Assembly (NCBI GenBank): GCA_902551855.1
Contig: CACDER010000011.1
Location: 1 to 32,749 of the forward strand
Length of the DNA: 32,749 bases
Reading direction: 5' to 3'
DNA from: an uncultured Cryomorphaceae bacterium
GTDB taxonomy: Bacteria > Bacteroidota > Bacteroidia > Flavobacteriales > UBA7430
In this document: positions 1-8,341 of the stretch, one piece after another
How the letters are laid out: the number at the start of each line of letters is the position of its first letter
How positions within the stretch are numbered: position 1 is the stretch's first letter
Notes under the pieces: generated by a model
What the model saw: the letters and a program-made list of their open reading frames with translations, nothing else
The model's database searches: none
What the model was told of the DNA's origin: nothing
Program-made: the position numbers and the translations under genes

Positions 1-762
1 GTATGTCAATTTTTCATTAGTCGTATAAGAATTTGATGATAATGCTGAATTATGGTAAAACGCCCCTACCGTAAATAATTTATCATATAAGTTTTTATAC
101 AATTGAAGACCCAAATCAAAATTAAAATTTATAATTCTTCTCAAAACCCTATCCCTACTATTAAATAAATTTTCATCTGAGTCGTTAAATATTAAATCTG
201 AATTTTGAGACAAAGTACCAAAAATCAAATTACCTGAGGTACCAATTGAAAATCCTTCAAATAATTCTATTCCAATTGATCCAAAAGCTCTGGATAACCC
301 CCCTGTTCCATAGTGATTTATTTGATAAGGCACATTAACTCCATCCAAATCGACTTCATTGTTATTAGTTATATCATAACCATAAAACGTATAAGGCGAA
401 GAACCGGCCATTATTGCAACTTTGTCACTAATTGGAAATCCTATTCCTAAATGAGACAAAGTAGAATTAAAATATTTTACACTTGATTCATTATCTGATA
501 TTTTAACAAAATCTCCAATTAAGCTAAATTCATACGCTGTCTTAGTTAAACTTGTCAGTGAGGCTGGGTTTCTGGGATTTAAATAATTTTCTGATCTAAA
601 AGCTACTCCAACCCCTCCAGAACTAGAGTTAATTGCAAATTCAGTGTCTTGAAATTTACCTAAACCCAAATATGAATAAGGCGATATTGTATTTTGTTGT
701 GCAAGCAATAACTGTGAAAATACAAAAAAATATAATTTGAATATGTAGTATATCTTATTCAT
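1..762 (-). CDS. Outer-membrane beta-barrel transport-like protein (FadL/PorV-like), 3' truncated by window edge
   Basis: Open minus frame from ATG (complement of 760-762) to the window edge: MNKIYYIFKLYFFVFSQLLLAQQNTISPYSYLGLGKFQDTEFAINSSSGGVGVAFRSENYLNPRNPASLT... Signal peptide, 'SPYS..G.G' and 'NPASL' motifs typical of Bacteroidota FadL/PorV-like barrels; overlaps the coaX stop. Confidence 0.65.
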   Translation of the reverse strand, partial: MNKIYYIFKLYFFVFSQLLLAQQNTISPYSYLGLGKFQDTEFAINSSSGGVGVAFRSENYLNPRNPASLTSLTKTAYEFSLIGDFVKISDNESSVKYFNSTLSHLGIGFPISDKVAIMAGSSPYTFYGYDITNNNEVDLDGVNVPYQINHYGTGGLSRAFGSIGIELFEGFSIGTSGNLIFGTLSQNSDLIFNDSDENLFNSRDRVLRRIINFNFDLGLQLYKNLYDKLFTVGAFYHNSALSSNSYTTNEKLTY

Positions 763-1489
763 TTATTTCAATTAAAAAATTTAACCCGTCAAGTAAAAGA
801 TTTTTTTCAACAAATATGGTATTTTTTAATTTCCCAACAAAGTATCCTGAGTCTCCTCCAGTCAATAAAACTGTTAATTTTGAATTTTTATTTTGATACA
901 TATTTATTTTGCCATCTATTTCGGATAAGATTCCATAGAAAACACCAGACAAAATTGAGTTCTCTGTAGTATCACCAATAAAGCTTGGGGGGACTTTAAA
1001 CTCAACAGTTGGAAGCTTATCAGTAAATCTATTTAAAGATAATAACCTTATATTTATTCCAGGGGAAATGGCTCCACCAAAATAATAATTATTTTCACTT
1101 AAATAATCATAGGTAATACAAGTTCCTATATCAATTATTAATATTGGATTACCAGAAAACTTCTTTATTGCACCAGAAGCTAATGCAATTCTGTCTGAAC
1201 CAATAGACTTATTAGAATTATATTTATTTCTAAATGGTAATTTAATTTTATCCGAAACAATGAGTAATTTTTTGACTTTATTTTTAATATTCAAATAATT
1301 AAGCTCTGAAAATTTACCAACATTGCTAACAATCACGGAATTTGTATTTATCATATATTTATCAATAGTCTCCATAATTTGGTTTTGATTTTTGGTATTT
1401 AAATCTAAAATTTCATTATGTAACATATTTCCTTCTGCAAAAACAGCATACTTAAATCTTGTATTTCCAATGTCAAATGTAATATTCAT
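755..1489 (-). CDS. coaX: Type III pantothenate kinase
   Basis: ORF 244 aa; N-terminal FDIGNTRFKYAVF, 'GSDRIALASGA', 'PILIIDIGTCITYDYL', 'GGAISPGINIRLLSLNRFTDKLP' are CoaX hallmarks. Confidence 0.95.
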   Translation of the reverse strand: MNITFDIGNTRFKYAVFAEGNMLHNEILDLNTKNQNQIMETIDKYMINTNSVIVSNVGKFSELNYLNIKNKVKKLLIVSDKIKLPFRNKYNSNKSIGSDRIALASGAIKKFSGNPILIIDIGTCITYDYLSENNYYFGGAISPGINIRLLSLNRFTDKLPTVEFKVPPSFIGDTTENSILSGVFYGILSEIDGKINMYQNKNSKLTVLLTGGDSGYFVGKLKNTIFVEKNLLLDGLNFLIEINE

Positions 1490-1586
1490 AGTTAAAAATA
1501 GTAATTTTAAAGCAATATTATAATTAAATAATTGGAGATTTCTTTGATAGAAGAATCATTGTAATTATATTTGATAGTTTAATAAA

Positions 1587-1659
1587 GGTACCATAGCTCA
1601 GTTGGTAGAGCAAAGGACTGAAAATCCTTGTGTCCCTGGTTCGATTCCTGGTGGTACCA
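1587..1659 (+). tRNA. tRNA-Phe (GAA)
   Basis: Cloverleaf by eye: acceptor GGTACCA/TGGTACC, D-stem GCTC/GAGC, anticodon stem AAGGA/TCCTT with loop CTGAAAA (anticodon GAA), T-arm CCTGG-TTCGATT-CCTGG, discriminator A. CCA not encoded. Confidence 0.97.
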
Positions 1660-1678
1660 CTTGTGAACAGGTTAGTTT

Positions 1679-2041
1679 CTAACTTCCTGTTTTATTTCTT
1701 GTTTTTCTAACTTCAATAAATGACTTTACGAAAGATATGAAAGCAAATAATGACGATATCATCATAGTTAAAACCCTAAAGATGCTAGGATAATTTGTCC
1801 TATTCATCGCTCCTAAAAGTGGTTTAATTAAACCGAAAAATATTAAAATGGTAAATATAACAGCCAAATGAGAGGCAATTTTTTGCTGTTTTTTGACTTT
1901 TGGATTAATAATTAATAAAATTGCTCCGAAAAAAACAGGAATTAATGCTGTTGGTGATGGAGTAATAGAAAATATGTATCCCCAAAATCCAAAAACAATT
2001 AATATTATCGAATTAATTAAACTTGCTGTAGATGGTTTCAT
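1679..2041 (-). CDS. Small integral membrane protein, 3-4 predicted TM helices, unknown function
   Basis: ORF 120 aa with hydrophobic segments (SLINSIILIVFGFWGYIF, ALIPVFFGAILLII, HLAVIFTILIFFGLI, FRVLTMMISSLFAFISFV). Confidence 0.6.
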   Translation of the reverse strand: MKPSTASLINSIILIVFGFWGYIFSITPSPTALIPVFFGAILLIINPKVKKQQKIASHLAVIFTILIFFGLIKPLLGAMNRTNYPSIFRVLTMMISSLFAFISFVKSFIEVRKTRNKTGS

Positions 2042-2074
2042 AAAATAAAATTAAATTGTGATATAAGTATTAAA

Positions 2075-2098
2075 AAACCCTCCCATCTGGGAGGGTTT
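2075..2098 (-). terminator. Rho-independent (potentially bidirectional) terminator downstream of the FAS1 gene
   Basis: Perfect 10-bp stem AAACCCTCCC-ATCT-GGGAGGGTTT flanked by A/T runs, just 3' of the minus-strand stop at 2106. Confidence 0.9.
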
Positions 2099-2105
2099 GA
2101 TTTTT

Positions 2106-4265
2106 TTAATTTTTAAATCTTTTAATTACTCTTCCAGATGAATAGACATCAAAAACTATTTGATTTGACAAATTTCTATCAATTTTCTCACCTAAAATAT
2201 TTACAGAGTAAAGGTAAATATCTTTTCTAATAAAGTTTGATTCTTTCATATCTAAATCCGGTGGGAGTAAAATAGAATTTACTACGTGAACAACTCCATT
2301 AGAGGCTAATAAATCTGCCTCTGTAACTAGGGCATTATCAACCATAACTGTCATCATAACGTCATCAATATTTACTGTCAATTGATGGTTGTTCAAAGTA
2401 GGAATCATCATTTGATCACTTAAATCTGTAGACATTGCTTGACCAGAATGTACATGATTCAATAAAATATTTGTCAATTGTCCTGTAGGGTCCGATAATA
2501 GCAAGTCTAATGTGCCATCTGGCAGATCTGCAAAAGCGTCATCTGTTGGGGCAAATACGGTAAATGGTCCTTCACTCATTAAAGTTTCATTCAAACCAGA
2601 TGCGTTAAGAGCTGTTTTCAAAGTGGAGTGATTTTCAGAATAACTAATGATATCTACTACAGTTAGTGGTGCTTCTTCAGGAACTAGTACAGCATCAATT
2701 ACATGTACAATACCATTATCTGCAACAATATCTACAACTGTAACTAGTGCTTCATTAATATATACCATATCATCAACAAAAGTAACTTCTAAATCTCCTT
2801 GATATGAGGAAATAACCATTTGATCAGATAAGTCTGAAGAATATAAAACACTGTCAACTAAATGGTATTTTAAAACTGATTGTAAATACTCTAAATCGGT
2901 TAAAATAGCAGCTAAATCTGATTCATTAAAGACAGAAAATGCTGCATCTGTTGGAGCAAACAACGTAAATGTATACTGGTCACTTGACAAGAAATCAACA
3001 AACCCAGCTATAGAAATTGCTTGACTAAGTGTTGAATGAATATCAGAATTAGACACAACATCATAAACTGTATTTGATGGAGGTGGTGGAGATGGTAATA
3101 AAATTGCATCAATTACATGAACAACTCCATTATCTGCACTCAGATCTGCGACAGTAACCATTGCATCATTAAAATAAACACCTGTTGAGTCAATCGTAAC
3201 CATTAAACTGTCTCCATAAAGAGTACTGACCATCATTCCATCACTCAAATCTGTAGACATTGCTTGACCTGAATATACATGATTCAATAAAATATTTGTT
3301 AAATCTCCAGTAGGATCAGATAATAAAGTTTCTAAAGTACCTTCAGGTAATTCAGCAAATGCATCATCTGTTGGAGCAAATATTGTAAAAGGGCCTTCAC
3401 CAGATAAAGTTTCGACTAAACCAGCGGCTGTAACAGCTGCTTCAAGTGTAGTATGTGTTTCTGAACCTACTACAATATCCACTACTGTGTTTGATGGATG
3501 TGGTGGAGATGGTAATAAAATTGCATCAATTACATGAACAACTCCATTATCTGCGCTCAGGTCTGCGACTGTAACCATTGCATCATTAAAATAAACACCG
3601 GTTGAGTCAATCGTAACCATTAAGCTATCTCCATAAAGAGTACTGACCACCATTCCATCACTCAAATCTGTAGACATTGCTTGACCTGAATATACATGAT
3701 TCAATAAAATATTTGTTAAATCTCCAGTAGGATCAGATAATAAAGTTTCTAAAGTACCTTCAGGTAATTCAGCAAATGCATCATCTGTTGGAGCAAATAT
3801 TGTAAAAGGGCCTTCACCAGATAAAGTTTCGACTAAACCAGCGGCTGTAACAGCTGCTTCAAGTGTTGTATGTGTTTCTGAGCCTACCACAATATCCACT
3901 ACTGTGTTTGAGTTTTCAACCACAACTACTGTTCCTGTCTGTCCGTTAGCAGCATGATATCCTACAGAACAGTCGTAGTTAAAAGTTCCTGCTTCATTAA
4001 AAACAATTGATCCCATGAAACCTACACCAGAAACTGGAAGAGATTGATCTACTAGATAAATAGGATTACCAAAAGATATTCCGGTTAAAGAATTAACATC
4101 AAAATTAACGTTGTGGTTACCACCTACATTAGTCCAATTTACAGTGTCACCAACATTGATATTTAATTCTTGTGGTGAATAATAAAACCCTCCAACCTCA
4201 ACCTCGTGAGAGGTTTGAGCAAAAATAAATGTTGGTATTAATAATAATAATAATAATTTTTTCAT
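2106..4265 (-). CDS. Secreted cupredoxin (plastocyanin-like) + four fasciclin (FAS1) domain protein with short C-terminal tail resembling a T9SS sorting domain
   Basis: ATG at 4265 gives signal peptide MKKLLLLLLIPTFIFAQ; 'YSPQELNINVGDTVNWTNVGGNHNV...YDCSVGYHAANGQTG' cupredoxin; four 'FTIFAPTDDAF...NGVVHVIDAILLP' FAS1 units; C-terminal 'IYLYSVNILGEKID...VYSSGRVIKRFKN'. The listed start at 4316 is an upstream extension. Confidence 0.9.
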   Translation of the reverse strand: MKKLLLLLLIPTFIFAQTSHEVEVGGFYYSPQELNINVGDTVNWTNVGGNHNVNFDVNSLTGISFGNPIYLVDQSLPVSGVGFMGSIVFNEAGTFNYDCSVGYHAANGQTGTVVVVENSNTVVDIVVGSETHTTLEAAVTAAGLVETLSGEGPFTIFAPTDDAFAELPEGTLETLLSDPTGDLTNILLNHVYSGQAMSTDLSDGMVVSTLYGDSLMVTIDSTGVYFNDAMVTVADLSADNGVVHVIDAILLPSPPHPSNTVVDIVVGSETHTTLEAAVTAAGLVETLSGEGPFTIFAPTDDAFAELPEGTLETLLSDPTGDLTNILLNHVYSGQAMSTDLSDGMMVSTLYGDSLMVTIDSTGVYFNDAMVTVADLSADNGVVHVIDAILLPSPPPPSNTVYDVVSNSDIHSTLSQAISIAGFVDFLSSDQYTFTLFAPTDAAFSVFNESDLAAILTDLEYLQSVLKYHLVDSVLYSSDLSDQMVISSYQGDLEVTFVDDMVYINEALVTVVDIVADNGIVHVIDAVLVPEEAPLTVVDIISYSENHSTLKTALNASGLNETLMSEGPFTVFAPTDDAFADLPDGTLDLLLSDPTGQLTNILLNHVHSGQAMSTDLSDQMMIPTLNNHQLTVNIDDVMMTVMVDNALVTEADLLASNGVVHVVNSILLPPDLDMKESNFIRKDIYLYSVNILGEKIDRNLSNQIVFDVYSSGRVIKRFKN
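3081..3911 (-). repeat. Tandem near-identical FAS1-encoding repeat, 417-bp period (139 codons), two copies (3081-3494 and 3498-3911)
   Basis: Hand alignment: about 11 mismatches over 414 bp, with a 216-bp perfectly identical core (3234-3449 vs 3651-3866). Confidence 0.93.
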
Positions 4266-4359
4266 TTTTGTATATTTTTTTTTAGTTAATGTTATACATT
4301 TGTAAAAGTTTTGCAAAAGTAATTACTTTTTTATCAACATCAAAATTTAAATCTTTATA

Positions 4360-4773
4360 ATGATTTTAAAAACTAGTATAGATTCTAAATCTAAATTTTT
4401 TCAAATTAAAGAAGTTTGTGGAGAATCATTCAATCTAATTGAAAAATTTAGTTATGGTGTTTTTGGGTCATTAAGATACAGAATTAAAAATATTTTCACA
4501 AAAACAACACTAAGTGAAATTAGTAATTATAATTCCATTGTTTATGCAAATTTTGAAATTAGAAAAAAAGGTCTAGTTATGTTTTTTAGATTTAAGAATG
4601 ATCAATATGCCATTTTTGGGAGGTTGAATCAAATTACATTCCAGTCAAGCAAAAATAAATTTGATATTCAAATTGCAAATGAACTTATTTCTTTAGAAAT
4701 TTTAAATTCAAAAAAACATAAAAGTTTTATTAATAATCTTACTAAAATTCGGTCTCGGAATATAAAAATTTAA
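4360..4773 (+). CDS. Hypothetical protein, 137 aa
   Basis: ORF with ATG, divergent from the FAS1 gene; no family recognised. Confidence 0.55.
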   Translation: MILKTSIDSKSKFFQIKEVCGESFNLIEKFSYGVFGSLRYRIKNIFTKTTLSEISNYNSIVYANFEIRKKGLVMFFRFKNDQYAIFGRLNQITFQSSKNKFDIQIANELISLEILNSKKHKSFINNLTKIRSRNIKI

Positions 4774-4782
4774 ATACTCGCT

Positions 4783-5502
4783 TTGATCAAAATTTATCCC
4801 AAGAAAAGCCAAGCTCACGGGGAGTTTAACAATGGAGAAATAATTGAAAATAAACCCATTGGTTTCCCTCAAGACAATGGTCCTGTTAAACCATATTCTA
4901 ATTTATTTTATTGGGCGTTTGCAGAGGCATATAACGAAAGTACCATTGGTCTTCACCCTCATAAAGGGTTTGAAATTATGTCTTTTGTATTAAGTGGATC
5001 AATTGATCATTATGATACAAAAATCAATAAATGGCTAACATTAAAAAAAGGAGATGTTCAATTAATCAAATCTGGATCAGGCATCTATCATTCTGAAAAG
5101 TTACATAAACATTCTTCCATATTTCAAATTTGGTTTGATCCAAATATTTCGAAATCAATCACCAATCCACCTCAATACCAAGACTTTAAATCAAATAACT
5201 TTAAATTTGATGGTATCAGGAAATATTATGTTGGGAATAACTCCCCAATAAAACTTGACTCTGAAAATATACAAATTTTCAAATTAAAAATTTCAAAGTA
5301 TACGATTTTAAGTGTACCTGAGACTCTTGTATACTCAATTTATTGTTTAAATAATAGTTTTAAACTAAATAATATGACCATTAAAAAAAATGATTTTATA
5401 ATTATATGTGATGAGAAAAATGTTACTATATCAGTAAAAACTCCAATAGAATTATTTGTAATATCTTCGAGTAAGTTTGTCTCGTATAAAACCTATTTTT
5501 AA
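4783..5502 (+). CDS. Pirin family (bicupin) protein
   Basis: ORF 239 aa (TTG start in track); 'HPHKGFEIMSFVLSGSIDHYDT...GDVQLIKSGSGIYHSE...FQIWFDP' pirin signature with metal ligands HxH and HxE. Confidence 0.9.
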   Translation: MIKIYPKKSQAHGEFNNGEIIENKPIGFPQDNGPVKPYSNLFYWAFAEAYNESTIGLHPHKGFEIMSFVLSGSIDHYDTKINKWLTLKKGDVQLIKSGSGIYHSEKLHKHSSIFQIWFDPNISKSITNPPQYQDFKSNNFKFDGIRKYYVGNNSPIKLDSENIQIFKLKISKYTILSVPETLVYSIYCLNNSFKLNNMTIKKNDFIIICDEKNVTISVKTPIELFVISSSKFVSYKTYF

Positions 5503-5505
5503 AAT

Positions 5506-5967
5506 TTAAGCTTTAAAGGGTAAAGAGGAGTGATGTAAATCTATTTTTAATTCTCCATTTGATAGTTTATACCCAAATGTATATTCTACTTTTGTCTCAA
5601 CTCCTGATAAATCTGTAAAATAATAATTGCCCATTGCTATAGCTCTTGAATCCTCTATTATAAAACCACTATTTTCAAATCTAACTTTAGTCCATGGATT
5701 CAATGCAAAACCTTTATCCTCGGCACAGGCTTTATTTTCTCCTGCAATAAAATAAGATAATGCTTCTAATATTGTCGGTCTAAATTGTTGTGATTCACAC
5801 TTGGTTGGTTTAAATAAAACGTCCCCTGATTCAAATGAGTAATGTTCACCTAAAAAATTAATTGCAAACATTTCACATTCATTGAAATCCTCCATTAATG
5901 AACCTATTTTTACAACACCGTTCCCCCAAGATTCTTGAGCTTTTAAAATTTGGTCTTTAGTTATCAT
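5506..5967 (-). CDS. NTF2/SnoaL-like (CaMKII-association-domain-like) protein
   Basis: ORF 153 aa; 'AQESWGNGVVKIG...YYFTDLSGVETKVEYTFGYKLSNGELKIDLHHSSLPF' resembles DUF4440/CaMKII_AD-like folds. Confidence 0.65.
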   Translation of the reverse strand: MITKDQILKAQESWGNGVVKIGSLMEDFNECEMFAINFLGEHYSFESGDVLFKPTKCESQQFRPTILEALSYFIAGENKACAEDKGFALNPWTKVRFENSGFIIEDSRAIAMGNYYFTDLSGVETKVEYTFGYKLSNGELKIDLHHSSLPFKA

Positions 5968-5988
5968 AATTTTTAAATTTGATTGATA

Positions 5989-7521
5989 TTATGGTTTATG
6001 TATTATATTGGAAAAATTTTTAGGATCTGTAAAAGTTTTTTCCTTAGTTTTTATTTCAATTGTAATACCTTTATCCTTTGATTTAGACTTAAAATTTTCG
6101 AAAATATCTACCAAATCATAATCTAAATACTTTGTTTTAGTAACGTCTATTGTTAAAGTTGTATTGTCTTTTATATTTTGTAAATCTTTAAAAATTGCTC
6201 CTTTATTTAAAAAAGTAACTTCTTCAGCCAAAGTCAATACCGTTTTTTCATTTGCTTGATCTTGATTTATGATTTTTAAATCATGAGAATTTCTGTAAGT
6301 ATTAAATAAAGTAGCAGCTAATCCTATTATCATTCCTATTCCAACTCCATACAATAAATCAATAAATACTATTCCAAAAACAGTTGATATATAAGGTAAA
6401 AACTGATTCCAACCTAAATTGTACATTTTTAAAAATAGTTGGGGCTTAGCAAGCTTGTAACCAACAATAAACAAAACTGATGCAAGAACTGATAGAGGAA
6501 TTAAATTTAATAATCCAGGAATTGTCATTATTGATATTAACAAAAAGAACCCGTGAAGTATACTAGAAAGTTTTGTTTTTCCACCTGATTGAATATTCGC
6601 TGAACTTCTCACGATCACTTGGGTAATAGGAAGGCCTCCAATCAATCCAGAAAACACATTTCCTACACCTTGAGCGACCAACTCTCTATTTGTGGGTGTA
6701 ATATTTTTATTTGGATCTAATTTATCAGTAGCTTCTACGCACAATAAAGTTTCTAAACTAGCTACTAAAGCAATTGTAAAAGCAACAATCCATATGTCTG
6801 AACTTAAAATTAAACTAAAATTAGGGGCGGTAAATTGACCTAAAAATGAGGAAAGATTTTTTGGAACAGGTATCGAAACTAATAGTTTAGAAGAAATTCT
6901 AAAGCTATCGGAAGATATAGTTACTAAATAAAATAAAATTCCCATTATTACCGCAACAATGGGTCCTTGAATTATTGTAAATATTTTTGCTTTTTTTGAT
7001 AATATATTATCCCAAAATAGTATTAAAATCAATGATACAATTCCAATAATTAATGAACCTGGCGTAATAAATTTGAAAATATTTGCTAATGTGAAATCTG
7101 TGTTGTCTGGACTAATATATCCAAAAAAGTGTGGAATTTGCTTAATTACGATAATAATACCTATTCCTGCAAGCATTCCTCTAATTACGGAAGAAGGCAC
7201 ATAGTATGCAACAATTCCAGCTTTTAAAAAACCTGAACAAATTTGTATCAAACCAGCTAAAACAACAGCTAATAAAAAGTTTTCATACCCCCCTAATGAG
7301 CCAATTGATGTTAAAACAATTGCCGCTAAACCTGCTGCAGGGCCGCTTACACCAATAGAGGATCCACTTATAAAGCCAACAATTATTCCGCCAATTATTC
7401 CTGCTATTAAACCAGAAAATAATGGCGCACCACTTGCTAAAGCTATTCCCAAACACAAAGGCAGAGCAACAAAGAATACAACAATACTTGCTGGAAGATC
7501 AGTTTTTAAATTTGATAACAT
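5989..7521 (-). CDS. SulP family inorganic anion (possibly bicarbonate) transporter with C-terminal STAS-like region
   Basis: ORF 510 aa; 'DLPASIVVFFVALPLCLGIALASGAPLFSGLIAGIIGGIIVG..SGSSIGVSGPAAGL', 'ASLETLLCVEATDKLDP', 'GGLPITQVIVRSSANIQSGGKTKLSSILHG'; STAS-like tail. Confidence 0.93.
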   Translation of the reverse strand: MLSNLKTDLPASIVVFFVALPLCLGIALASGAPLFSGLIAGIIGGIIVGFISGSSIGVSGPAAGLAAIVLTSIGSLGGYENFLLAVVLAGLIQICSGFLKAGIVAYYVPSSVIRGMLAGIGIIIVIKQIPHFFGYISPDNTDFTLANIFKFITPGSLIIGIVSLILILFWDNILSKKAKIFTIIQGPIVAVIMGILFYLVTISSDSFRISSKLLVSIPVPKNLSSFLGQFTAPNFSLILSSDIWIVAFTIALVASLETLLCVEATDKLDPNKNITPTNRELVAQGVGNVFSGLIGGLPITQVIVRSSANIQSGGKTKLSSILHGFFLLISIMTIPGLLNLIPLSVLASVLFIVGYKLAKPQLFLKMYNLGWNQFLPYISTVFGIVFIDLLYGVGIGMIIGLAATLFNTYRNSHDLKIINQDQANEKTVLTLAEEVTFLNKGAIFKDLQNIKDNTTLTIDVTKTKYLDYDLVDIFENFKSKSKDKGITIEIKTKEKTFTDPKNFSNIIHKP

Positions 7522-7562
7522 TGTATTTTAGTTTTTTCAAATATACTAAAATTATATTTATT

Positions 7563-7577
7563 GATAGTAATACTATC
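7563..7577. promoter_or_regulatory. Palindrome GATAGTA-A-TACTATC, candidate operator in the sulP/tetR divergent promoter
   Basis: Perfect 7-bp arms around a single central base, located between the sulP start (7521) and tetR start (7635). Confidence 0.5.
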
Positions 7578-7597
7578 TTTTTTTTAAGTATAACTAT

Positions 7598-7616
7598 TTT
7601 TTGTAACTTACAAAAA
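7598..7616. promoter_or_regulatory. Palindrome TTTTTGTAA-C-TTACAAAAA, candidate operator upstream of tetR
   Basis: Perfect 9-bp arms around a central C, ending 18 bp before the tetR ATG. Confidence 0.5.
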
Positions 7617-7634
7617 TTATAAGAAAAAATATTA

Positions 7635-8321
7635 ATGAGTGTTGCTATTAAGATTTCAGTTAATGTAGGGTTATATTTAAAAGAACCACAAAACTCAACA
7701 CTAGGAAAAAAAATACTCAAAAACAGTATTATTTTAATTGACAAAAATGGTTTTGAAGCTTTTACTTTTAAAAAACTTGCTGAAGAAATTCATTCTACTG
7801 AGGCTTCTATCTATAGATACTTTCAAAATAAACATATTTTGCTTCTATACCTATTTAATTGGTATTGGGAATGGGTAAATTATCTAATAATATTTAATAC
7901 AAAAAATATTACTGCTCCAAGTGTAAAATTAAAAATCATATTACACTCTTTTCTTCATGCCCAAAAAGAAAACCCTTCCACAGAGTTTATTAATGAAAGT
8001 GCTTTACATAATATTGTTATTTCTGAGGGGGGTAAGGCCTACCATACAAAGATGGTTGATGATGAAAATTCAAAAGGATTTTTTAGCAGTTATATCTCAT
8101 TGGTCAATTATGTCTCCAAAATTATTAAAGAGATTAATCCTACTTTCAAATATCCAAATGCTTTAGCCTCAAACTTATTTGAAATGTCCAACAATCAAGT
8201 TTATTTTGCCCGACACATTCCAAGCTTAAATGAGGTTTCAAAAAAGGGAGAAGATGTTTCAGAGGTTGAAAAAATACTAAACTATTTTACTGAAATCTTA
8301 TTAGAAAAAAGACTAAAATAA
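7635..8321 (+). CDS. TetR/AcrR family transcriptional regulator
   Basis: ORF 228 aa; N-terminal HTH 'ILKNSIILIDKNGFEAFTFKKLAEEIHSTEASIYRYFQNKHILLLYLFNWYWEW'. Confidence 0.9.
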   Translation: MSVAIKISVNVGLYLKEPQNSTLGKKILKNSIILIDKNGFEAFTFKKLAEEIHSTEASIYRYFQNKHILLLYLFNWYWEWVNYLIIFNTKNITAPSVKLKIILHSFLHAQKENPSTEFINESALHNIVISEGGKAYHTKMVDDENSKGFFSSYISLVNYVSKIIKEINPTFKYPNALASNLFEMSNNQVYFARHIPSLNEVSKKGEDVSEVEKILNYFTEILLEKRLK

Positions 8322-8341
8322 CACAATTTAAAAAAATTGTG
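8322..8341. terminator. Possible bidirectional hairpin between convergent tetR and barrel gene
   Basis: 8-bp stem CACAATTT-AAAA-AAATTGTG spanning the two stop codons; AT-rich, no GC clamp beyond two pairs. Confidence 0.35.

Noticed and set aside
7422-7744. Small ORFs 7422..7622 (+) and 7499..7744 (-)
   Set aside because: They overlap the start of sulP, the divergent promoter and the N-terminus of tetR; composition is AT-driven and no family recognised.
7957-8166. 69-aa ORF inside tetR
   Set aside because: Alternative frame wholly inside a confident CDS.
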